In this document: one piece after another, positions 17,023 to 25,264 of the stretch
Numbering within the stretch: the stretch's first letter is position 1
How the letters are laid out: each line of letters opens with the position of its first letter
Source of the DNA: Arthrobacter_D sp015752045
GTDB taxonomy: Bacteria > Actinomycetota > Actinomycetes > Actinomycetales > Micrococcaceae
Length of the DNA stretch: 64,000 nt
Assembly (NCBI RefSeq): GCF_015752045.1
Contig: NZ_JADOUS010000002.1
Coordinates: 434,001-498,000, forward strand
Direction: 5' to 3'
Notes under the pieces: model-generated
Databases searched by the model: none
What the model saw: only the letters and a program-made list of their open reading frames with translations
Told to the model about the DNA's origin: nothing
Position numbers and translations under genes: made by a program

Positions 17023-18162
17023 ATGGACGCGGTCACCTCGCTCGCCCCCGCCAGCCCGGCCCGGGCCCTGGCTCGCGAGGTCCTGATCCGGGGCCCCATC
17101 TCCCGCGGGGACCTCGCGGCGCGCCTCGGCCTGTCGGTCGCCAGCCTCACCCGCCTGAGCAAGCCGCTCCTCGACGCCGGCGTCCTCCGCGAGTCCGAGG
17201 AGGTCGGGGTCGCCTCGATCGGGCGGCCCGTCCGCCCCCTCGAGGTCAGCCCGGACGCGCACCGGTTCGTGGGCGTCAAACTCACCGGTGAGGCCGCTTC
17301 GGCCGTCGCCACCAACCTCAAGGCCGACGTCATCGGGACGGGCGAGCGCGCGCTGCCGGGCCATGCCGTCGAGGACGTGGTCGACGCCGTCGTCGACGCC
17401 GTGGCCGACCTCGGCGCCGTCGACCGGTTCAGCGGCATCGGCATCAGCATCGGTGGCAGGGTCACTGCCGATTCCGCGGTGCTGCGCGCCCCGTTCCTCG
17501 GTTGGCGCGACGTCCCCCTCGCTGACCTCGTGCAGCAGCGGACCGGCCTGCCCGTCGTCGTCGAGAACGACGTCGTCGCACTCACCATCGCGGAGCAGTG
17601 GTTCGGCGCGGGGCGCGGCGAGAAGGACTTCGCTGTCCTGACGGTCGGCGCGGGCGTAGGCTACGGGCTCGTCATCAACGACGTCGTCATCGCCCCGCCG
17701 GACGCCGGGCTGGGCCTCGTGGGGCACTATCCGCTGGACCCGGACGGGCCGCGCTGCAGCGACGGCCACCGCGGTTGCTCGTCGGCCGTCCTCACCATCC
17801 CGGCCATCTGCTCCCGGTTCACCGCCTCCACGGGCGAACATCGCTCCTACGAGGAGGTCCTCGCGCTCGCAGGCCGGGGCCATCCCGTGGCGGGCGACGT
17901 CGTGGGGGCCGCCGGTGCCGCCCTCGGCCTGCTGGTGTCCGCCGTCGCGAACCTGACGATGGTGGACCTCGTCATCCTGTCCGGCGAGGGTATGGGCCTC
18001 GCCGACGTCGCGCGCCCCTCGCTGCAGGCCGCGATCCACGACCACCGGGACCCGGAGGCGGCCCCCATCCGGCTGAGCCGGCAGCCGACCGACTTCGCGC
18101 AGTGGGCGCGCGGGGCCGCCGCCGTCGTCATCCAGCGCACCATCCTCGGGACGCTGCGCTGA
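17023..18162 (+). CDS. ROK family transcriptional repressor
   Basis: A protein of 379 aa. The N-terminal winged helix (about residues 12-70) reads ISRGDLAARLGLSVASLTRLS. The ROK sugar-kinase-like domain follows, with GIGISIGGRV, VVVENDVVALTIAEQWFGAG and LTVGAGVGYGLVIND. The zinc loop is CSDGHRGCSS; the usual CxCGxxGCxE has lost one Cys here. Such proteins sense a free sugar and leave the operator. The ATG at 17023 is preceded by GGAGG at 7 bases. It is divergent from the alpha-glucosidase and probably represses it through the palindrome at 16962. Confidence 0.9.
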   Translation: MDAVTSLAPASPARALAREVLIRGPISRGDLAARLGLSVASLTRLSKPLLDAGVLRESEEVGVASIGRPVRPLEVSPDAHRFVGVKLTGEAASAVATNLKADVIGTGERALPGHAVEDVVDAVVDAVADLGAVDRFSGIGISIGGRVTADSAVLRAPFLGWRDVPLADLVQQRTGLPVVVENDVVALTIAEQWFGAGRGEKDFAVLTVGAGVGYGLVINDVVIAPPDAGLGLVGHYPLDPDGPRCSDGHRGCSSAVLTIPAICSRFTASTGEHRSYEEVLALAGRGHPVAGDVVGAAGAALGLLVSAVANLTMVDLVILSGEGMGLADVARPSLQAAIHDHRDPEAAPIRLSRQPTDFAQWARGAAAVVIQRTILGTLR

Positions 18163-18187
18163 GGCACCGCCCGCCCGGCACGGAATT

Positions 18188-18206
18188 ATTCAGCACGCTG
18201 ATGAAT
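18188..18206. promoter_or_regulatory. 19-base imperfect palindrome before the SDR gene
   Basis: ATTCAGCACGCTGATGAAT pairs at 7 of 8 arm positions around its centre and ends 9 bases before the start codon, a typical repressor position. Its first half, GAATTATTCAG, recurs upstream of the PGPGW gene at 29133. The regulator is unknown. Confidence 0.45.
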
Positions 18207-18215
18207 TGCACCAGT

Positions 18216-18881
18216 ATGACTACTATCGCGATCATCGGAGCAGGACGCGGCCTCGGAGCCGCAGTGGCACGCCGTTTCGGGGCAGAGGGCTTCGCCGTGG
18301 CCCTCATCTCCCGCAGCCAGGGCAAGCTGGACGCCCTCGCGGAAGACCTCGGCAAGGAGGGTATCCAGGCCCGTGGCTTCGCCGCGGATGTGCGGAACCC
18401 CGAATCGATCGCCGCGGCCCTCGAAGCGGCGACCGAGACGCTCGGCCCCATCGAGGTCCTGCAGTACAGTCCCCTCCCGCAGAAGGACTTCATGCGGCCC
18501 GTCCTCGAGACGACACCGGCGGACCTCAGGGGTCCGGTCGAATTCTCCATCTACGGGCCCGTGGCCGCCGTGCACCAGGTCCTGCCCGGCATGCGCTTCC
18601 TCGGGGAGAACCGCGGCACCATCCTTTTCATCAACGGAGGCTCGGCCGTGAAGCCCGGCCGCACCGTGACCGGGACCTCGGTGGCCTTCGCCGGTCAGGC
18701 CGCCTACGCGGAGCTGCTGCACGAGGTGCTCGCCGAGGAGGGCATCCACGTCTCGCAGCTGATCATCGGCGGCCGCATCATCGAGGGAGATCCGGAGAAG
18801 GACCCGAACGTCCTCGCGGACCTCATCTGGGGCCTCCACGCCCGGCGGGACACGTTCCGCCACCAGGTCAGCGCCGACTGA
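18216..18881 (+). CDS. SDR-family NAD(P)-binding protein lacking the usual catalytic pair
   Basis: A protein of 221 aa with a Rossmann fold. IAIIGAGRGLGAAVARRFG has the TGxxxGxG-type loop, and ISRSQGKLDAL suits NADP binding. FAADVRNPESIAAAL is the usual Asp-containing loop after strand 4. Ser of NGGSAVKPG is present, but where YxxxK is expected the protein has FAGQAAYAELL, so the catalytic Tyr and Lys are not both in place. It may be a non-oxidoreductase or regulatory relative. Start ATG 18216; an in-frame ATG 5 codons earlier is possible. The palindrome at 18188 lies over the promoter or ribosome site. Confidence 0.75.
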   Translation: MTTIAIIGAGRGLGAAVARRFGAEGFAVALISRSQGKLDALAEDLGKEGIQARGFAADVRNPESIAAALEAATETLGPIEVLQYSPLPQKDFMRPVLETTPADLRGPVEFSIYGPVAAVHQVLPGMRFLGENRGTILFINGGSAVKPGRTVTGTSVAFAGQAAYAELLHEVLAEEGIHVSQLIIGGRIIEGDPEKDPNVLADLIWGLHARRDTFRHQVSAD

Positions 18882-18941
18882 CACCTGGCGTCCTGAGCAC
18901 CCGCAGCACCAGAGAACCCCGAGCCACCCCGGAGGACCACC

Positions 18942-19787
18942 ATGAAGATCGCCCTGCTCGGCGTCGGACGCATGGGCCACGAACTCGGCGTGCACCTGCT
19001 GCAGGCGGGCCACGACGTCACGGCGTGGAATCGTACGGCGAGCGCCGTCGACCGCCTGCGTGACGCCGGCGCCGGCCAGGCCGACTCGGCCCAGGCGGCC
19101 GTGCAGGACGCCGACGTCGTCATGACGGTGCTCTTCGGACCGGACACGGTCCGCGAGGTGGTGCTCTCCGGGCTCGAGATCCCGGCCGAAGCAGTCTGGC
19201 TGGACGTCACCACGGTCTCCCCGGAGGACGCCCGTGAGTTCTCCGATTACGCCGCTGCTGCGGGCATCCGCTACGTCCACGGGCCCGTGTTCGGGAGTCT
19301 CGCCCCGGCGCGGGCGGGCCTGCTCGGCGTCGTGCTCGGCGGCGAGGCCGGGGATGTCGACGTCGTCGAGCCCCTCGCCGCGCTGTGGGGCGACGCCGAG
19401 CGCCTGCGCCGCGTCGCGACGCCGTCGGACGCTGCGACCGGGAAGCTGCTCGCGAACCTCGCCCTGGGCGTCACGCTCCAGGGGCTGGTGGAGGCCCTGC
19501 GCCTCGGCAGGGCCAACGGGCTCGACGCCGCCGCGGTCCTCGACCTGCTGCAGGGCACGGCACTCGGTGCCATCGCCGGGATGAAGGGGCCGGTCATCAC
19601 CGGGGGCACGTTCGGCGACACCCAGTTCTCCGCCGACCTGCTCGCCAAGGACGCCCGGCTCATGCTGCGTTCCACCCCCGATCCCCTGCCCGCGGTGACG
19701 GCACTCCTGCAGTCCCTCACCGATGCCCAGCGCGCCGGTGCGGGCGACGACGACATCGCCGTGATCGCGAAGCCCGAGCTCGGCTAG
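18942..19787 (+). CDS. 6-phosphogluconate/3-hydroxyisobutyrate dehydrogenase-like NAD(P) enzyme
   Basis: A protein of 281 aa of the beta-hydroxyacid dehydrogenase family. MKIALLGVGRMGHELGVHL is the nucleotide loop, NRT fits NADP, and GPVFGSLAPARAGLLGVVLGG (parts: FGSLAPARAG) matches the substrate-binding region. The catalytic Lys lies in TGKLLANLALG (about residue 169). The C-terminal helical domain ends at IAVIAKPELG. The substrate is unknown; imine reductases and small beta-hydroxyacid enzymes share this pattern. GGAGG lies about 8 bases before the ATG. It follows the SDR gene by 60 bases and is probably cotranscribed with it. Confidence 0.85.
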   Translation: MKIALLGVGRMGHELGVHLLQAGHDVTAWNRTASAVDRLRDAGAGQADSAQAAVQDADVVMTVLFGPDTVREVVLSGLEIPAEAVWLDVTTVSPEDAREFSDYAAAAGIRYVHGPVFGSLAPARAGLLGVVLGGEAGDVDVVEPLAALWGDAERLRRVATPSDAATGKLLANLALGVTLQGLVEALRLGRANGLDAAAVLDLLQGTALGAIAGMKGPVITGGTFGDTQFSADLLAKDARLMLRSTPDPLPAVTALLQSLTDAQRAGAGDDDIAVIAKPELG

Positions 19788-19840
19788 CTGCACGATCCGG
19801 CCCGGCCGGAAAGCACTGTCCGGATGTCGGCGGATCTGGG

Positions 19841-19846
19841 TACGGT
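19841..19846 (+). promoter_or_regulatory. -10 box TACGGT for a leaderless transcript
   Basis: TACGGT ends 7 bases before the ATG at 19854, placing transcription start at or next to the start codon. Confidence 0.5.
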
Positions 19847-19853
19847 ACGAGGT

Positions 19854-20303
19854 ATGGCTACCCCAGACATCCCCGGACCCGATTCCAACCACCAGCGCCC
19901 CGACGGCGTCTCCGACATCACCGTCGAGGCGCTCGGCAAGCTCTCCGAAGCCCTCGAGGTCGTGGAGCACGCCCGCGGCTACCTCTACGGCTTCCACCGC
20001 CTCACCGGCAAGGCCGACCTCAATCTCTCCGAGGCCGAAGAGCTCTTCCGGAAGGCCGGCCACACCGAGATCGCGGACAGGCTCACCACCGAGATCATCG
20101 GCCGCAACGTGATCGAGGGCCGGTGGACCTTCCAGATCATGGAGGACTACGACGACAACTACTACTCCGAGTTCAAATCCTTCGAGAAGGAGGCCCGCGA
20201 CTCCCTCGTCGAGGGCAAGCGCCACATCTTCGAGGCGGAGATGAAGGAGGAGCGCCGCACCAAGGGCCGGGCGCACCACGAGGCGCTGCCGCCGGAAGCC
20301 TGA
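19854..20303 (+). CDS. Conserved actinobacterial hypothetical protein
   Basis: A soluble, acidic protein of 149 aa; I do not recognise a named domain. The central part is helical, with AYLYGFHRLTG, LSEAEELFRKAG and EIADRLTTEIIGRN, followed by WTFQIMEDYDDNYYSEF and a charged C-terminal helix EEARDSLVEGKRHIFEAEMK (quoted in pieces). The Glu/His pattern loosely resembles a four-helix bundle, but metal ligands cannot be assigned. It has its own leaderless-type promoter, and its stop is followed by the palindrome at 20331. In-frame start codons further upstream (19824) are less likely. Confidence 0.75.
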   Translation: MATPDIPGPDSNHQRPDGVSDITVEALGKLSEALEVVEHARGYLYGFHRLTGKADLNLSEAEELFRKAGHTEIADRLTTEIIGRNVIEGRWTFQIMEDYDDNYYSEFKSFEKEARDSLVEGKRHIFEAEMKEERRTKGRAHHEALPPEA

Positions 20304-20330
20304 GCGGAGTACCTCGGCAGTCTTGGCGGA

Positions 20331-20360
20331 GTCCGTCAGCGGCCCGGGCCGCTGACGGAC
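20331..20360. terminator. 30-base perfect palindrome, bidirectional terminator
   Basis: GTCCGTCAGCGGCCC is followed directly by its exact reverse complement, giving a 30-base palindrome between two convergent genes. It contains the stop codon (20336-20338) and last codons of the DUF2252 gene, so the hairpin includes coding sequence. It would act in both directions. Confidence 0.7.
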
Positions 20361-21760
20361 TCGAGGCTTCGGGTGAACTCCTCGTAGTCCCTTTGGTTCT
20401 GGTCGGCGTAGACGGCGGCGAAGGTTGCCAGGGCGTGATCGAAGGCCGCTCCGGACCCCAGGTAGGACGCGATCGCGGTGGGGGCGCCGGTGCGGGCGTG
20501 AGCGCGCGCGAGCGTCCAGGCACACAGACGGGCGTGGGCCATGAGCCTCGACGCGGAGACAGCGGTCAGGTCCGCGGAGGTCTTCCAGTCCCAGAGCTGA
20601 CGGACGTAGAAGTCGCGCTCGACGCCGTCGATACCCGTGGTCCGCAACCAGCCCAGCAGGATGTCACTCGAGGCCTGGATGAGGCGCTGGCCCTGGACCA
20701 CCCGCTCGCCGTGGTTGGAGTACCGGCTGGGGCCCAGATGGATCTCCAGTACGGAAGCGTCGGCCTGTTTCAGCTGCAGCACGAGGGGGTCCGCGTGCTC
20801 ACGGCCCACGAGCAGCACGATCCAGCTGAGCGTGCCGACGCTGCCGACCCCGACGACCTTCCGGGCGACGTCCTGATACTCGTAGTGATCGAGCAGTGGC
20901 TGCCGGTCAGGGGAGAGCGTCTGCCGGTAGTCGGCCATCACCCCGCGGATCCCCTCCTCGAGGTGCTGCGCCTCGAGGCCGGGCAGCAGCTCGTGGAGCG
21001 GGACCACCAGCGGCGGATCGTCGATGATCCTCGGACGGCCGTCGACGACCTCCGTCAGTCTGCGGGCAGCCCGTGCACTGGTCCTGCTCAACGCACCGGC
21101 GACGTCGTGTTCCGCTTCCTTCGCCGCATGACCGCCCAGGTTCTTCCTGATGGCCGGGAGCAGCGACCGGACGTCGAACGAGGTGTACCAGACGTCCAGC
21201 GGGGTCATCGCGGCGAAGGATCCCATCGCTTCCCGATAGGCCCTGGCGGTCTCGAGGACGGCAGTCCGTCCTTCCACCCCGGCGAAGCCATGGTCCCGTG
21301 CGGCGATCTCGACGCTGGTCACCAGCCTCTTGACGTCCCATTCCCAGGGCCCCGGGAGCGTCTCGTCGAAGTCGTTGATGTCGAAGACCAGGCGCCGTTC
21401 GGGGGACGCGAAGCCGCCGAAGTTGCTGATGTGGGCGTCTCCGCAGAGCTGGACGTTCAGCCCGGTGGTCGGGGTGTCCCGCAGATCCGCAGCCATGATG
21501 GCTGCAGCGCCGCGGAAGAACCCGAACGGGGACGCGGCCATCCGCTCGTGCCTGAAGGGGATGAGCCCGGGAACGCGGTCTTTCTCCTGGTCGCGAAGGA
21601 TCTCCACCGGGCTCACCCGATCGGAGGGAGCAGACCACTCACGGTGGCTCCTGCGGGGTGCGCGCCGCCGCAGGTCCTTGCCGACGTCGGCTCCGGGCGC
21701 CGTCGACCGCCCGGCCCCGGTGATCGGCGCCCGCGCGTCCTTCGTATCCGAACTCTGCAT
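20336..21760 (-). CDS. DUF2252 family protein
   Basis: A protein of 474 aa covering the full DUF2252 domain. The kinase-like motifs are QLCGDAHISNFGGF (about residues 128-141) and FDINDFDETLPGPWEWDVKR (about 150-169). GDAHxxN and DFD resemble the catalytic loop and metal-binding Asp of aminoglycoside-phosphotransferase-like enzymes, so phosphotransfer to a small molecule is possible, but the family is not characterised. GVGSVGTLSWIVLLVG is a second conserved block. The ATG at 21760 has GGGAG about 9 bases upstream; the frame runs 21 codons further. It converges with the hypothetical gene at 19854 and its 3' end is part of the palindrome. Confidence 0.85.
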   Translation of the reverse strand: MQSSDTKDARAPITGAGRSTAPGADVGKDLRRRAPRRSHREWSAPSDRVSPVEILRDQEKDRVPGLIPFRHERMAASPFGFFRGAAAIMAADLRDTPTTGLNVQLCGDAHISNFGGFASPERRLVFDINDFDETLPGPWEWDVKRLVTSVEIAARDHGFAGVEGRTAVLETARAYREAMGSFAAMTPLDVWYTSFDVRSLLPAIRKNLGGHAAKEAEHDVAGALSRTSARAARRLTEVVDGRPRIIDDPPLVVPLHELLPGLEAQHLEEGIRGVMADYRQTLSPDRQPLLDHYEYQDVARKVVGVGSVGTLSWIVLLVGREHADPLVLQLKQADASVLEIHLGPSRYSNHGERVVQGQRLIQASSDILLGWLRTTGIDGVERDFYVRQLWDWKTSADLTAVSASRLMAHARLCAWTLARAHARTGAPTAIASYLGSGAAFDHALATFAAVYADQNQRDYEEFTRSLESVSGPGR

Positions 21761-21899
21761 CACGCTGCTCCCGTCACGAGCTGATACAGGCAGGTTCCTG
21801 CAGACACCGCCCGCCGGCTTCACCCGAGCGAGGTGAAGACCGCAGCGTGTGCCGGCTCCCGCAGGACCGGTGGTGCGCAGGTGGTCACCGGGACATCAG

Positions 21900-21905
21900 T
21901 AGACT
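21900..21905 (+). promoter_or_regulatory. -10 box TAGACT of the ACAD/PIG-L/GT operon
   Basis: TAGACT is followed after six bases by the ATG at 21912, with the A as predicted +1. This makes the 18-codon upstream frame leaderless. No clear -35 was found. Confidence 0.5.
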
Positions 21906-21911
21906 TCGGGT

Positions 21912-21968
21912 ATGTTGCGCTCCGACGACCGATCCCCGGCACCTCCCTCACCGGGACGCCGCCCGTGA
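21912..21968 (+). CDS. Leaderless 18-codon upstream frame coupled to the next gene
   Basis: Starts at the predicted transcription start and encodes MLRSDDRSPAPPSPGRRP. Its TGA (21966-21968) overlaps the GTG of the acyl-CoA dehydrogenase-like gene (21965) as GTGA. The two later junctions in this operon use the same GTGA overlap. The peptide shows no domain; a role in carrying ribosomes to the weak GTG start, or in attenuation through its Pro/Arg codons, is inference. Confidence 0.45.
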   Translation: MLRSDDRSPAPPSPGRRP

Positions 21969-23101
21969 CGCCGGACAGCGCGACCGCGAGGACACCGGAC
22001 GCCGTCCGACTGCCGCTCGACCCGGCTCGTGCCGGGTACCGGAACACCGGGGGTGACCCCCTGGACTTCCTCACCGACCGGGTCGACGCAGCCCGAGGAT
22101 CCCTCCCGCGCGCCCTGGCCCTCGCCGGAGAACTGGGTGCCGCCGTCCCCCTGCCGGGATCGGGCAGGACGGCCCTCACCTGGCAGCTCCTCACCACTCT
22201 CGCCGCCGCGGACCTCACCGTGGCGCGCGTCGTCGAACCCCACCTCGATGCCCTGGCGATCCTCGACCAGGCCGGGACGAGCGCTCCCGCCGGACCCGCC
22301 GGACCCGCCGGATCGGCCGGCCTGCCCGGCGGCGCCGGGACGTGGGGCGTGTTCGCGGCGGAAGGACCCGGGGTCGCGCTCACGGCGTCGGAGGAACCGG
22401 ACGGCACCTGGACCCTGACGGGCGTCAAGCCCTGGTGCTCCCTCGCGGACCACCTCGATTCCGCGATCGTCACCGCGCACGTGCGCGAGGGGAAGCGGCG
22501 GGCCTTCGCCGTGGACCTCCGCGCCGACGGCGTCACGCCGGAGCCCGCCGAGGCGTGGATCAGCCACGGCCTGGCCGCGGTCACCAGCTGCTCGGTGCGC
22601 TTCGATGCCGCCGCGGCCGTCCCGGTCGGAGACGCCGACTGGTACCTCACGCGGGACGGCTTCGCCTGGGGCGGGATCGGCGTCGCCGCCTGCTGGTTCG
22701 GAGGCGCCCTCGGCGTCGCGCGCACCCTCCTCGCCGCGTCCCGGCACCGCACCCCGGACCAGATCGCCCTCATGCACCTCGGCCGCGTCGACGCCGCCCT
22801 GCACGGCACCCGGACGGCGCTCGCAGCCGCGGCGGACGCCGTCGACGACGGACGCGCCGGCGGACAGGACGGCGCGCTGCTCGCGGCGCGCGTGCGCTCC
22901 CTGGCGTTCGACTGCGCGGAACGGGTGCTCGAGGCGGCCGCCCACGGGCTCGGCCCGGCGCCCCTGGCGTTCGACGAGCGCCACGCCACCCGCGTCGCGG
23001 ACCTGCACCTCTACCTGCGGCAGCACCACGCCGAGCGTGACGACGCCGCACTCGGCCGGCGCGTCCTCGAGGGATCGCAGCAGGGCGGTGCGGCGTGGTG
23101 A
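21965..23101 (+). CDS. Acyl-CoA dehydrogenase-like flavoprotein
   Basis: A protein of 378 aa resembling acyl-CoA dehydrogenases. DPLDFLTDRVDAARGSLP and the N-terminal helical domain come first. The central beta domain has GTWGVFAAEGPGVALT and GTWTLTGVKPWCSLADHLD, the equivalent of the family's W.l.G.K.wit. The C-terminal bundle has GIGVAACWFGGALGVARTLL. The region of the usual catalytic Glu is unclear, so it may act as a non-acyl-CoA flavin enzyme. A (PAG)3 repeat lies in the middle. Start GTG 21965 was chosen from the upstream coupling; the frame opens 44 codons earlier. The gene is the first of three overlapping genes with PIG-L/methyltransferase and glycosyltransferase. Confidence 0.72.
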   Translation: MTPDSATARTPDAVRLPLDPARAGYRNTGGDPLDFLTDRVDAARGSLPRALALAGELGAAVPLPGSGRTALTWQLLTTLAAADLTVARVVEPHLDALAILDQAGTSAPAGPAGPAGSAGLPGGAGTWGVFAAEGPGVALTASEEPDGTWTLTGVKPWCSLADHLDSAIVTAHVREGKRRAFAVDLRADGVTPEPAEAWISHGLAAVTSCSVRFDAAAAVPVGDADWYLTRDGFAWGGIGVAACWFGGALGVARTLLAASRHRTPDQIALMHLGRVDAALHGTRTALAAAADAVDDGRAGGQDGALLAARVRSLAFDCAERVLEAAAHGLGPAPLAFDERHATRVADLHLYLRQHHAERDDAALGRRVLEGSQQGGAAW

Positions 23102-24465
23102 GCTTCACGCACGACGGCGAGGGGACGCCGGAGAGCCACTGGCGCACGTGGGAGCAGGACCGTGAACCGGGCGGTGATCTCCAGGTCGAGGAGCTCTTCG
23201 ACGGACGCCTGCCCTCCCGGTTCATCCTCCTCGCCGCGCACCCCGACGACGAGACCCTCGGCGCCGGCGGCCTGCTCTCCCGGCTCGCGCGCGACGGCGT
23301 GCGGTGCGACGTCGTCGTCCTCAGTGACGGCGAGGCGTCCCACCCGTCCTCCCCCACCCACTCACCGCGGGACCTCGCGGAACTGCGGCGCAGCGAGGTG
23401 ACGAACGCCCTGCAGGTCCTCGCCCCGGCCGCCCGGCTGACCTTCGAGGGCCTGCCCGACGGCGGGATCACGCCGGAGGACGTCGCGACGGTCCTGGTCC
23501 GCGAACTCGGCGACGGCGAGACCGCCCGCACCCTGGTGGCCGCACCGTGGCGCCACGACGGCCACTCCGACCACGACGCCGCGGGCGCCGGCGCGGCCCG
23601 GGTCTGCAGCGACCACGCCATCACGCTGCTCGAGTACCCCATCTGGCTCTGGCACTGGGGCACGGCGGAGGATCATGCGGAGCAGCTCGCCGACCTGGCG
23701 CTGCACCACCTGGGCGCCGACGAGCACGCCCGCAAGGGCTCCGCCCTCGCGACCCACGTCTCCCAGAGCCTGCCGCTGTCGGACGCGCCGGGTGACGAGG
23801 TCCTGCTGACCCCCGCCGTCCTGGAGCATTTCCGCCGCAGCTTCGAGTCGTTCTTCGTCAGCGGCGCGCCGTCGACCTTCGAACGCCTGCACCGCGACCG
23901 GGCGGACCCCTGGGAGGTCGCCGAGCGGTTCTACGAGCAGCGAAAGCGCGCCCTGACCATCGCCGGCCTGCCGCGGCGCCGGTTCCGCCGGACCCTGGAG
24001 ATCGGCTCGTCGGTCGGCGCCCTGACGAAGGACCTCGCGGCCGTGTCGGACACCCTGCTGGCGCTCGACACCAGCGAGACGGCGGTGCGCCGCACCAACG
24101 AGGCGGTCATCATGCACGCTGCCGCCGGCGCCAGGCTCGCCACCGTCCCACGGGACTGGCCGCGCGAGGACGGCCCCTTCGACCTGATCGTGCTCTCCGA
24201 GACCGGTTACTTCCTGTCCTCGGACCAGCTCGACGACGTCATCCGTCTCATCGGCGAGTCGCTCGACGACGACGGCGTGCTGGTCCTGTGCCACTGGCGC
24301 CACCCCATCGAGGGCTGGGAGCTGGACGGGGACACCGTCCACCAGCGCGTCCGCGACCGGTCGGGCCTTCCCACCCTCTCCCTGCACACCGAGGAGGACT
24401 TCGTCCTCGAGGTCTTCGTCCCCGCGCCTGCCGTGTCCGTCGCCCGACGGGAGGGCCTGGTGTGA
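23098..24465 (+). CDS. PIG-L deacetylase fused to SAM-dependent methyltransferase
   Basis: A bifunctional protein of 455 aa. The N-terminal PIG-L/LmbE domain (about residues 40-190) has the zinc motif AAHPDDETLG and the second motif PWRHDGHSDHDAAG, as in N-acetylglucosaminyl deacetylases such as MshB. The C-terminal domain (about 270-440) is a NodS-type class I methyltransferase: LEIGSSVGALTKDLA is motif I, ALDTSE the acidic loop end, and FDLIVLSETGYFL the motif IV region. A sugar amide could be deacetylated and then methylated by the same chain. The GTG at 23098 overlaps the previous stop (GTGA); another GTG is 3 bases upstream. Substrate unknown. Confidence 0.85.
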   Translation: MSFTHDGEGTPESHWRTWEQDREPGGDLQVEELFDGRLPSRFILLAAHPDDETLGAGGLLSRLARDGVRCDVVVLSDGEASHPSSPTHSPRDLAELRRSEVTNALQVLAPAARLTFEGLPDGGITPEDVATVLVRELGDGETARTLVAAPWRHDGHSDHDAAGAGAARVCSDHAITLLEYPIWLWHWGTAEDHAEQLADLALHHLGADEHARKGSALATHVSQSLPLSDAPGDEVLLTPAVLEHFRRSFESFFVSGAPSTFERLHRDRADPWEVAERFYEQRKRALTIAGLPRRRFRRTLEIGSSVGALTKDLAAVSDTLLALDTSETAVRRTNEAVIMHAAAGARLATVPRDWPREDGPFDLIVLSETGYFLSSDQLDDVIRLIGESLDDDGVLVLCHWRHPIEGWELDGDTVHQRVRDRSGLPTLSLHTEEDFVLEVFVPAPAVSVARREGLV

Positions 24466-25148
24466 TCCCCGGCCAGGTGGCCGTCGTCGTGCCCGCACGC
24501 AACGAGGAGGAACGGCTCGCGGCCTGCCTCGCCTCGGTCGACGCCGCCCGGCTGCACCTGCTCCGCACCGTTCCGCGGATCCTCGTCTCCGTGACCGTGG
24601 TCCTCGACCGCTGCACGGACCGGTCGGCCGCCGAGGCACGCCGGGGGCCGGGGATCTCCGTCATCTCGGGCAGCTTCGGCTCCGTCGGTGCGGCCCGTGA
24701 CGCGGGCGTGAGGTTCGCGCTCGCGAAGTCCCGCAGCCTTCCGGTCCGCACCTGGATCGCGAACACCGACGCCGACACCACGGTGCCGCGGGACTGGCTC
24801 GTCCAGCACCACCGTCTCGGCAGCAGCCACGACCTCGTCCTCGGGACGGTCCGGCCCACGCTCACCCCCGACAACGGCGAACGGCTTCGGCTCTGGGCCG
24901 ACGCCTACGTGCCCGACGACGGACACCGCCACGTCCACGGCGCGAATCTGGGCATCAGGGGAAGCACCTACGAGGAGCTCGGCGGCTTCGGCCCGCTGGA
25001 GCAGGACGAGGACGTCCGCCTCGCAGAACGGGCCAGGGCGGGCGGCGCTCGGTGGACCGCCTCCGGGGCACTGACCGTGTCGACGTCGTCGCGCACCGTC
25101 GGTCGGGTGCCGGCCGGCTTCGCCACGTACCTCACATCGCTCGGCTGA
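24462..25148 (+). CDS. Soluble family 2 glycosyltransferase
   Basis: A protein of 228 aa without membrane helices. VAVVVPARNEEERLAACLAS is the GT2 N-terminus, NTDADTTVPRDWL has the DxD metal site, and LGGFGPLEQDEDVRLAERA carries the acidic (ED) motif of the catalytic base. It should transfer a sugar from a nucleotide donor in the cytoplasm. The GTG at 24462 overlaps the preceding stop as GTGA, so it is made from the same mRNA as the dehydrogenase-like and PIG-L/methyltransferase proteins. The three likely build or modify one small glycosylated product. Confidence 0.82.
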   Translation: MIPGQVAVVVPARNEEERLAACLASVDAARLHLLRTVPRILVSVTVVLDRCTDRSAAEARRGPGISVISGSFGSVGAARDAGVRFALAKSRSLPVRTWIANTDADTTVPRDWLVQHHRLGSSHDLVLGTVRPTLTPDNGERLRLWADAYVPDDGHRHVHGANLGIRGSTYEELGGFGPLEQDEDVRLAERARAGGARWTASGALTVSTSSRTVGRVPAGFATYLTSLG

Positions 25149-25264
25149 GGGAAGCCGGCAGCGGTTTTCCTGATTGTCCGAGGCATCTGTTAGACAAGGG
25201 GTGTCACGGAGAGAGCCTCGCATGGAGCGGGCCCGCGTGGCCTCATTCATGGGGGATGAACAAC

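Noticed and set aside
18186..20525. 779-codon minus-strand open frame opposite the SDR and dehydrogenase genes
   Set aside because: Antisense of two well-supported plus-strand enzymes; no domain seen.
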